DNA of 64,000 bases from positions 85,298,753 through 85,362,752 of the forward strand of contig CM051456.1 of NCBI GenBank assembly GCA_028274465.1, in the 5' to 3' direction. The DNA comes from Plantago ovata. Lineage: Eukaryota > Streptophyta > Magnoliopsida > Lamiales > Plantaginaceae. Every line of letters begins with the position of its first letter. Positions within the stretch are counted from its first letter, which is position 1. Under the pieces are notes generated by a model. It saw only the letters and a list, made by a program, of their open reading frames with translations, ran no database searches and was not told the origin of the DNA. Both the position numbers and the translations under genes were made by a program. Positions 56,865 to 64,000 of the stretch are shown one piece after another.

Positions 56865-58858
56865 CTAGCTTTTCTTTTTGAGGGTACTAGACTTCCCCTT
56901 CACGGATCTCCTTCCCATGCCTCGAACCTGTGAATAAGAACGAACATAGACATTAAGACAACTGTAGTCAATAGTGTTAGAAGTATCAGGTCGATCAGGT
57001 GGACCAGATATGGCTTGCAACACATGTTGCTTGCCATCCACTTCAATAGTGCAAGTTCTTTGGTAGATGTCCATCATGGAGCGTAGCTTAGTCAAGAACG
57101 TTCGCCCCAAGAGAATGACATCCCCTGTCCCAGGTGTAGACGCCGGCATAACTACAAAATCGGTGTATACAGAAGCTTCACCAATCTTGACCAATACATT
57201 CTTCACAACGCCTTCGGGTTTCACAAGGGATCCATCCGCCAGTTGCACAATAGCCTTATGCACAAATAGTTTTCCAAGGTTACTCTTCTCGAAAACATTC
57301 AAAGGGAGCACATTAGAGTAGGATCCCGTGTCTAGTGTGGCACGGACATCTTCAAGTTCCCCAATCCCGATCTTAACATCGAAACTTTGAGGGAGTGACT
57401 CGGGATCCTCTTGCTCCTCTTCACTCTTGTGAGTACCAACGTCCTTCTCTTCTTCCTCGACTTGTTGGGGCATTTCCCTCTTGCAACTCTCGCCTTAGCA
57501 ACCTTCTTGATGGTGATTTCGACAGGTAGATCACCCACCAAGGTAATGGACATCGACTTCTCAGTGTTGCTAGGCAGCTTGCCTTGCTCTCTACTTGCTC
57601 CTCGGTCGATCAACTCTTGCATCTTTTGATGGGCAAGCCTAGTGCTCTCTTCCAACCTATCAAGCCTTGCCCTAGTCTTCTCAGAATCTTCTTCATAACG
57701 TTTGAGAAAACTTTGGGTGTGATCAACCATCTTTTGCAAGTTCTCCATCAGTTGAACCGACTTCGACTTCGGTGGCTCTTTCGGAGCGGGGTTTTCGCAG
57801 TGATCATTACCATAGTTTAGCCTACTACGGTCTTGGTTAGGGCCATAACTTTTGTTAGCCGGTGCATATCCTTGATTGTTTCGGAATCCTCTTCTCCAAA
57901 ATCCACCTCGAGGATTCCTACCGTCTTGTCCGTAGCTAACTTCTTGAGTACCAAACTCCGTAGCAAAGGCTTCCTCTTCACCTCCTCGAGCCCAGTTGCC
58001 ATCATCATACGCAAGCTCCGATCTACACATATGAGCCCCATGCCCATAGTTCTTGCATATTCGGCATACTTCGTTCGAAATAGTTGTTCCAGTGGCGCTC
58101 TTGAGGACTTGCTTCAATTCGTTGGTAAAGCACTCGAATTGATCCCCATTCCCCCTATACATAGGGGCTTCTTGAGTCGGTGGAGCTTCAGGTCCACGTC
58201 TCCTAACCATCGCACTTGGGTCCTTGAATTGCGAACCCTTAGCAAGCCTTTCGAAAACTGCCCAGATGGCTTCTGCGGTTTCCTCCCAAATATTGCCTCG
58301 GCATTGGAAATCCACCACTTGTTGATTCTCGAAGGTTAGTCCATTGTAGAAGTGTTGGACTAGGTCAGAAAGCTCAAAACCATGGTGAGGGCACTTGTTC
58401 GTGAGATCTTGGAATCTCTCAAACGCGGTGTAGATGGTTTCATCATAGTCCTGCTTGAATCCAGTGATTTGTGCCTTTAGCACGGTAGTCAAGGTGTGAG
58501 GGAAGTATATTTCCATGAAAGCTGAAAAAACCTTCTCCCAAGTGTCCAGCGAGCCTGCTGGTAGAGAACTCAACCATGACTTGGCTCTGTCGCCAAGTCC
58601 CATAGCAAAAACCTTCATCCTCAACTCATTCGTTGTTATTTCAGCTCCGGGTCGTGGGAGTTGGTTGACGAAATCATCGATATCGTGCAAGTACCCCATC
58701 ACATCTTCCCTTGATAAGCCATAGAACCTCGGATGTTGTTGGAATGCGTGGTTCTTGATTTCCAGATCTCGGGTTGCAGACGAAAGGACAATCGCCGGTC
58801 CCCTCATACGATCCTTGGTGGGTTGAACCCATGCTTTCAGTGGTCTAGCTTCTGCCAT
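56865..58858 (-). pseudogene. Element G gag-protease
   Basis: ATG 58858 (MAEARPLKAW). Open for 508 codons through gag (KSWLSSLPAGSLDTWEKVF) and the CCHC knuckle (CRICKNYGHGAHMC, 265-278). A one-base loss near 57495 then shifts the frame just before the protease. The protease part (DTGSYSNVLP) is open from 57473 to 56865. Unlike C it has no stop near codon 133. No RT or integrase follows. Confidence 0.9.
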
Positions 58859-59146
58859 TCCGTCGATTTCCTTGAAAAGACTGTGTAGAGATTCAGAGAA
58901 ATTGGTATCCTCTATTTCTCTAGTGCACGCCTTTGAAGTAGTCGCCTTCTTTGGTGGTAGACTCTGTCGATCTCAGCAATTGAATCAGCAAGTGGTGTTC
59001 CTTTAGATAGTGTATGCCACATACACTATCTGTAACAGACTAGGAAAGCAGTATCAGAGAGAGATTAAAAAGGAAAACTAAAACTAATAGAATTAGGAAT
59101 CGAATGTTGAAAATATAAACAAATTAAACAGAAAAAAGGAGTATAG
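58859..59146 (-). other. Element G 5' leader
   Basis: Non-coding, conserved with C 25307-25619. Confidence 0.6.
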
Positions 59147-59164
59147 TCCCCGGCAACGGCGCCA
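59147..59164 (-). other. Element G primer-binding site (tRNA-Asp)
   Basis: Equals the tRNA-Asp 3' end in plus-strand view, 3 nt from the right LTR. Confidence 0.9.
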
Positions 59165-59167
59165 ACT

Positions 59168-60426
59168 TGATGAACGCGCTGGTGTCGTGTTCGAACGCGA
59201 ACGAATCAAATAAATTTGTTATTTAGCCAAAGGCAATTCACAACTACAACGAAAATCGTAGTGTAGCAGTAGAATGACCTCGAGTGTCGTTCTCTAAGGA
59301 CTATAACTAGCTTTATCAAATCTAATTTAGAATATAAAAACAGCGGATGGGATAGCAAAGGTTTTTCTAACAGATAATGGAGATTGGTGATAGTATAATC
59401 CTTCAAAGCATAACGGGTCAATAATCATGCGTAAATTCCTCGGTCTTGCATGGAGATCTTTGATCAATCAAATGTCCTGTTGCAATTATTAAGCACTACG
59501 AAGATAAAGATACTGACAAGTCAATCGCTATTGTCCTATTGTGTTCCGTAATTATTCAACACTACGAAGATATAGATGCGCATATGTCGACGAGGGTCCA
59601 ATTGTGCATAATAATTAATACAACATACAAGAATTTAGGTTGAGCCTGATCAACGAAGTAAAGCAATAACACGGAGTATAATGCGTGATATAGCCATTAG
59701 CATGATTATTTTCCCTTCGCTAAGAATTCACATACTACCACCAACGATAAGTTTAGCTACTCATAATAGGCATGCAATCAACAGAAATCATAGAAGAAAA
59801 CATGTTGAAAGATATATAAAAATAAGTAGAATAAACTGTAAGATTCAATGTTACGGAAGGTTGTCAATCTTCGAAGAATTGCGATCCTACAAGCTTCAAT
59901 CTGCTATGAAAAAGTGTCTCCTAAGCTACGAACCCCCAGAACAGGCTCTGGGAAGTTCCTACCTGAAACTACAGAGAAAGGTGAGAGAATAGGTCTTGAA
60001 AAGTATGAATTTCGGAGAAAAACTGAGCAACTATATATAGGCTACGAAATAGTGTGGGGCGATTCGCCCGGGAGTAATTTTCGCGGAATTCCACGTTTTC
60101 GACGCCTTTTTGGATTTCTTCCCCTTTTCGGGCTCGGTTTCTGACTTCTAGTGGCCTTCTAACCTCCAGATTCGACCCCTAGACTCCAAATCCTATCCGG
60201 AAACCTTCAGATACTCCAAATAGGCTTCTGGAACACCAATTCCTTGTCAACTTCAATATAATTGCCCGGAAATTCTCGTTTTTCAACCAAAACCTGTAAA
60301 ATAAAATCTAAAGGAAAACGTGACACTATTCTAATAAAATGCACTAAAATATAGCTAAATTAACATAGAGGATAGCTAAAATAGGTGAAAAAGACTCAAA
60401 TGAAAGTGTAAAATACACATTCATCA
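59168..60426 (-). repeat. Element G right (5') LTR
   Basis: 1,259 bp. It is 61 bp shorter than the left LTR, all of it from loss of palindrome units. TATATATA at 60032-60039. Confidence 0.93.
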
Positions 60427-60431
60427 GCGTG

Positions 60432-61070
60432 CGAGCTTTGCATTTAATGCATATTTGAATAGAATTCAAACAGTATTATTGGAGCGCAAATGAATGTACT
60501 TTCAGCAAGAGGTCACATATGTTCCATCAACAAGTGGTCAGTCTCAGTTTCAGCAAGCACAACCTACTCTGTCTTTCAGATTTTCACTTATGCAATGCTG
60601 TTGCTGAAGTTTCCACTTTCTGAGCAACATGTGCCTTTATAGATACCAGTCTTCAGAAATCTTCTAGTCTTCAGATCTTCGAATTCTTCAAGTCTTCAGT
60701 TCTTCGAAATCTTCAAGTCTTCAGATCTTCAAATTCTTCAAGATTCTGAGCGGTTCTAAATGCTTCAATAGTTTGTTTGTAAAAACAAAGTACATCATCA
60801 GCAAATGCTTCAACAGGTTATTTTCTTTTCAGAAAATAAGGTACATCATATGCTAAAGCTTCAATAAGTTATTTTCTTTTCAGAAAATAAAATACATCGT
60901 AAGCTGTAAAAACCAACCTATCTAGCATCTAATCTAAGTCTTCAGCAAACGTTCCTCCTTTACAATGTCCTTAAAATTCTAAATTCCAATGGACCTTAAG
61001 AGTACTAGTTACTGGACTTTCCTTAATTTAGCATGGTTAATTGCTCATCAAAATTACAAGTTTCCTAACA
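60432..61070 (-). repeat. Element D 5' LTR, piece 3
   Basis: Completes the D LTR after G (GCGTG at 60427-60431) and ends TTTCCTAACA before the TSD AATGC. Confidence 0.92.
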
Positions 61071-61160
61071 AATGCAAAGGACACCACTAACTCCTATGTT
61101 CTCTGTTTTGCCCTTGCTGAGAATTGAAATTCATTGAGTCTCTCACACAAACAGATATAC

Positions 61161-61168
61161 TATAAATA
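61161..61168 (+). promoter_or_regulatory. TATA box upstream of the element B accessory ORF
   Basis: TATAAATA about 150 nt before the ATG at 61317, followed by a leader (TTCTTTAACTC, CTTTTCTCTGCAAAT) conserved with A and D. Confidence 0.5.
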
Positions 61169-63225
61169 AGAGGAGTTGAACAAAGACAAAATTCTTTAAC
61201 TCCCAAATTTCCTTTTCTCTGCAAATTAACTAGCCTGTACTCTGAGAACACTGTACCTCCGGTCAAAAAGCATCTTTGTTCGTATATTTTCTCCCCTTTC
61301 TCGCTACTATATAAAGATGGCTCCCAAAAGACAATCGTTTTGGGTGTCAAAAGCCTCAAAGGCAGATAGTGCTGGAACAAGCACTGCTTCTACTCCGGCA
61401 GTTAACAAAGTGAAAATCGTTCTGTCAAATGACAGAATTTCACAGAGACTCATGCCTCTTGCATTTCTAAACACTGAAAAGTGTGAACAGATGATGCAAT
61501 GGGGAGGTTTCTCCAAAGAGAAGTATATCAGATACTTCTATGAAAAAGAAATGGTGTTTGAAAACCTTGAAGCTTTGAGCTATATAAACCAACAAGGTTT
61601 GCTCTACTTCATCACAACCCATCCCAAAAGGTGAGTGTTGTAGATATGATGGAATTTTACAACAACGTTGAAATTCAGACAGTCACCGATGAACAAGGAA
61701 TCACTGAAAAAGTGATTTCCACAACTGGTCAAGGTACGTAAACAAATCGTCCTGAAATGGACTGATTTAGCAACCATCTTTCAGATTCCAACCACTGGAA
61801 CTAAAGATGATGTTACTGCCACTGAAGATGAGATTAAGGCTTTCTATAGTGATGTTAGAAATAACAACATGAATAAAAATGAAATTGCCCCTGTGAATTG
61901 GGACAAATCAACCAAAAGAAAGCATATCTCTTATTCCCTAGGACTGGTTGCTTTGCTGATTATCAAAGTCCTAGACTCCCAAGTTGGAGGAATTGACATT
62001 GCTGAAACATATCCATGAAAATGGATCTGACATCAACTGGGCGAAATACCTCTTCAACAGACTTGTTGAATGTATTGTGAAATTCAAAGTCAAGGTGGAA
62101 GACAACACTGTCTCACCAGTTTACCCAGACATGTATGGCTTAAAGATCTGCTATATCTTGAATCATTTCAAGATCAAGCTCAGAAACCCACTGCTCATAA
62201 ACAAGTCAGTATGCAATGTGGGAAGATCTTTCTACAATCAGTACAACCCCTTGGTTGTTGATAAGAAGAAATCCAAGAAAGCAACTGACTCCAACGTTGC
62301 TGATACAAAAGCCCCCAGTAAGAAAAGCAAGAAAAGGAAAGATGGTGATGATACTCAGACTGCTTCCTCATCAGCTGATCCTATCCCAAAGAAAGCAAGG
62401 ACAAAAACCTTCTCAAGGAAGAAGACAACTGCTCGGAAATCATTTCCAATTGTCCATGATGTTCCCAATGATGATATTCCAGCAGTTGCTGAAAAGCAAC
62501 CTGCTCAAGTGGTTGATATAGAAGTATCTACTGACACTTCTACTAGTCCAATTAACTTGGAAACAATCACTGAAGAAAGAAACCAAGGCAGTGGAAATGC
62601 AAATCCTGCCTTAGCTAGAATTGATGATGTCCACATTGTAGACAATCTTGATGACAATCCACTTGAACCAGCAGGTGATATTGCTGTAGACCTGAGAAAG
62701 GCTGCCATTGCTGAAAATGTTGCTAACAAAGCAACAATTTAAAAAGATATAGTTGTTGAACAAGCAACTAGTCAAGAAAAAGAGGTTGCTGAAACAGCAT
62801 CCGTCGCTAAAGAAACACCTGCTGAAACAGCAACTGGTCAAAACAATGAGTTTACTGAAACTCAAAATGAAGTATCGTTCGACGACGCATCACATGATTC
62901 TGAGAATGCAAGACCTAGTTCACCTACTCCAGAAATTACTTCAATTGAAAAGATCCAATTGGTACTCACTGACATAAGCCAACAAATGGCCATGGAGATT
63001 GATGAAAACTCCAACAAATCAGTGGATCTTATCATGACAAGTAGTGAACTAAGAGGTCGAGATACTTCTGCTCAACTTGTCATTTCTGAGAAAAGGGAGA
63101 ATGCTGATAATACATAGCTTTCTCAACAAGAGCGAGAAAAGAAGTCTGCTGAAGATACGATCCCGGATATTGAAGAGGCCAACAATGCTGAAAGGACTGA
63201 GTCACCTCATGTTGTTCTTCAGCAG

Positions 63226-63300
63226 GTCGATAACTCATATATAGGAAAATCTTCTTTATTTGATACTTTATCATTAGCTAATATTATTGTTTCTTTTCAG
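63226..63300 (+). other. Intron-like segment 1 in the element B accessory ORF
   Basis: 75 nt, CAG|GTCGATAAC ... GTTTCTTTTCAG|ACT, stop-free, same length as in A and D despite divergence. Confidence 0.62.
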
Positions 63301-63369
63301 ACTTCTCAAGATACAAGACAGAAGCTTGTTGAGGCTTCTGTACCAGAATCAACAACTTTTGTTCAGCAG

Positions 63370-63456
63370 GTAGATGTAAATTTTGGTAAACTTACTAAGT
63401 TTAAACTTACTAAGTTTAAAAACTTAGTACTTGTATTTAACAAAGTGTTATTTTAG
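63370..63456 (+). other. Intron-like segment 2 in the element B accessory ORF
   Basis: 87 nt, CAG|GTAGATG ... GTTATTTTAG|GATG. It is 15 nt longer than in A and D through a tandem AAACTTACTAAGTTT doubling. The last codon is TAG: valid as an acceptor, a stop if read through. Confidence 0.6.
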
Positions 63457-63552
63457 GATGATCAAACCAAGGAAGCTACTACAGTTCCTGATGAAATGAA
63501 TGTAGATATTGCACAACCAAGTGTGCAACATGAGCTTGCTGAAAAATAGCAG

Positions 63553-63627
63553 GTAAATCATGAAACAGTTTTAGACTCTAAAACTACATTCAATGAAATT
63601 TCCGAAACTAACATTGTTCTTTGTCAG
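63553..63627 (+). other. Intron-like segment 3 in the element B accessory ORF
   Basis: 75 nt, CAG|GTAAATCATG ... GTTCTTTGTCAG|GCTC. A TAG codon stands two codons before the donor. Confidence 0.6.
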
Positions 63628-64000
63628 GCTCAAAAGGAGAGTGTAGAAGCAATACTGATCACTGAGGTCCATGAAGTGAGCTCTGAAGAGCTTTACTTAA
63701 ACTTCAAGAAGAATACTTTGACCAAAGTTGCAAAGTCTGTCAGCAACTGGCAGAGATAAAGAAGAATGGACTTCTCGGATCTCTACATGCATCTCTCCAC
63801 TGAAAAGAAGATAACATCTCTACTTAAGCTTGAGACTTTTGTCCACTCCATCATCCCAGAAGATCTCTCATATTCTCAGCAAATGGGAACTGATTTGGTT
63901 CATACAATCAGAGAGAATATGAAGAACCAATTCAAGAGTGTCTCTCCAGTTCAACAAGCTGAGATGCTTAAAGGCTCCTTTGTGCCTGTGGTGGCTGATC

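Larger units (their letters stand above)
46990..60426 (-). mobile_element. Element G: non-autonomous gypsy-type element, same family as C, carrying a CACTA insertion
   Basis: LTRs 46990-48309 and 59168-60426; TSD GCGTG at 46985-46989 and 60427-60431; tRNA-Asp PBS; polypurine tract at the left. Without the CACTA element and one TSD it is about 8.87 kb, close to C (8.98 kb), with the same genes in the same order, both broken. Confidence 0.93.
28278..61070 (-). mobile_element. Element D: copia (Sirevirus-like) retrotransposon interrupted by F and G
   Basis: Bounded by TGTTGG and CCTAACA, with TSD AATGC at 28273-28277 and 61071-61075. Removing F and G with one TSD copy each leaves about 13.4 kb. 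The left LTR is 1,674 bp; the right LTR reassembled from three pieces is 1,675 bp, which confirms the reconstruction. Gene order as in A. The sequence gap at 36897-36996 hides integrase and RT. Confidence 0.93.
61071..64000 (+). mobile_element. Element B, third segment (accessory ORF), runs off the window
   Basis: The second copy of AATGC (61071-61075) joins this to 28277. Its 3' LTR must lie to the right of the window. Confidence 0.9.
61317..64000 (+). pseudogene. Element B accessory ORF in the envelope position, degenerate and cut by the window end
   Basis: ATG 61317 (MAPKRQSFW). It follows the D copy in order: globular block with WGGFSKEKYIRYFYEKE; RNPLLINKSVCNVGRSFYNQ; Lys-rich patch; Glu/Ala-rich disordered region; KRRMDFSDL-like block near 63760. 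Frameshifts near 61630, 61735 and 61985, and stops near 62740, 63116, 63455, 63548 and 63757. Protein divergence from A and D is clearly higher than between A and D, so this is the older copy, yet the three intron-like segments are in place. Confidence 0.8.

Noticed and set aside
61071..64000. A separate, fourth copia element at the right end
   Set aside because: AATGC at 61071 equals 28273-28277, the strand and divergence match B, and it continues B exactly where D inserted.

Overview
The window reads as repetitive nuclear DNA of a flowering plant, probably a eudicot. It consists almost entirely of nested LTR retrotransposons plus one CACTA DNA transposon. Plant hallmarks are copia primer-binding sites matching the 3' end of initiator tRNA-Met, gypsy-type primer-binding sites matching plant tRNA-Asp, a captured plant PH1-like gene, and a tRNA-Pro-derived fragment. 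I see no undisturbed host gene. A 100-base run of N lies at 36897-36996.

The layout can be read as insertion layers, supported by target-site duplications (TSDs). Oldest is element B, a plus-strand copia element resembling the Sirevirus type. It is scattered over 14901-17990, 26968-28277 and 61071-64000 (open at the right). Into B went: element A (1-14900, minus strand, same copia family), which sits against a cut-off B LTR; element C (17991-26967, minus, TSD AAAGC), a non-autonomous gypsy-type element; and element D (28278-61070, minus, TSD AATGC), another copia element. The right-hand LTR of D was then hit twice, by element F (40450-46406, minus, TSD ACTTG) and by element G (46990-60426, minus, TSD GCGTG), both non-autonomous gypsy-type. 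G was later hit by a CACTA element (49898-54459, TSD TGA). Element A carries a solo LTR of the C/G family (6815-8129, TSD ACACA).

The copia elements have the order LTR, gag, protease, integrase, reverse transcriptase, RNase H, then a long accessory ORF in the envelope position, polypurine tract, LTR. The accessory ORF has its own upstream TATA box, is preceded by an array of covarying small hairpins, and carries three short AT-rich GT...AG segments that look like retained-frame introns. The gypsy-type elements C and G encode gag plus an aspartic protease and a second ORF with a gene-like leader (GC-rich palindrome array, CT-rich leader, 5'-UTR intron). They lack reverse transcriptase and integrase, so they must depend on other elements. 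F keeps only gag remnants and non-coding modules.

Nearly every coding region is broken by stops, frameshifts or nested insertions. The clear exception is ORF2 of element C. The most notable signals are non-coding: promoter-proximal palindrome arrays whose unit number accounts exactly for the length difference between the two LTRs of C, F and G; hairpin arrays with compensatory changes; hairpins joined to polypurine-like tracts; and the intron-like segments.
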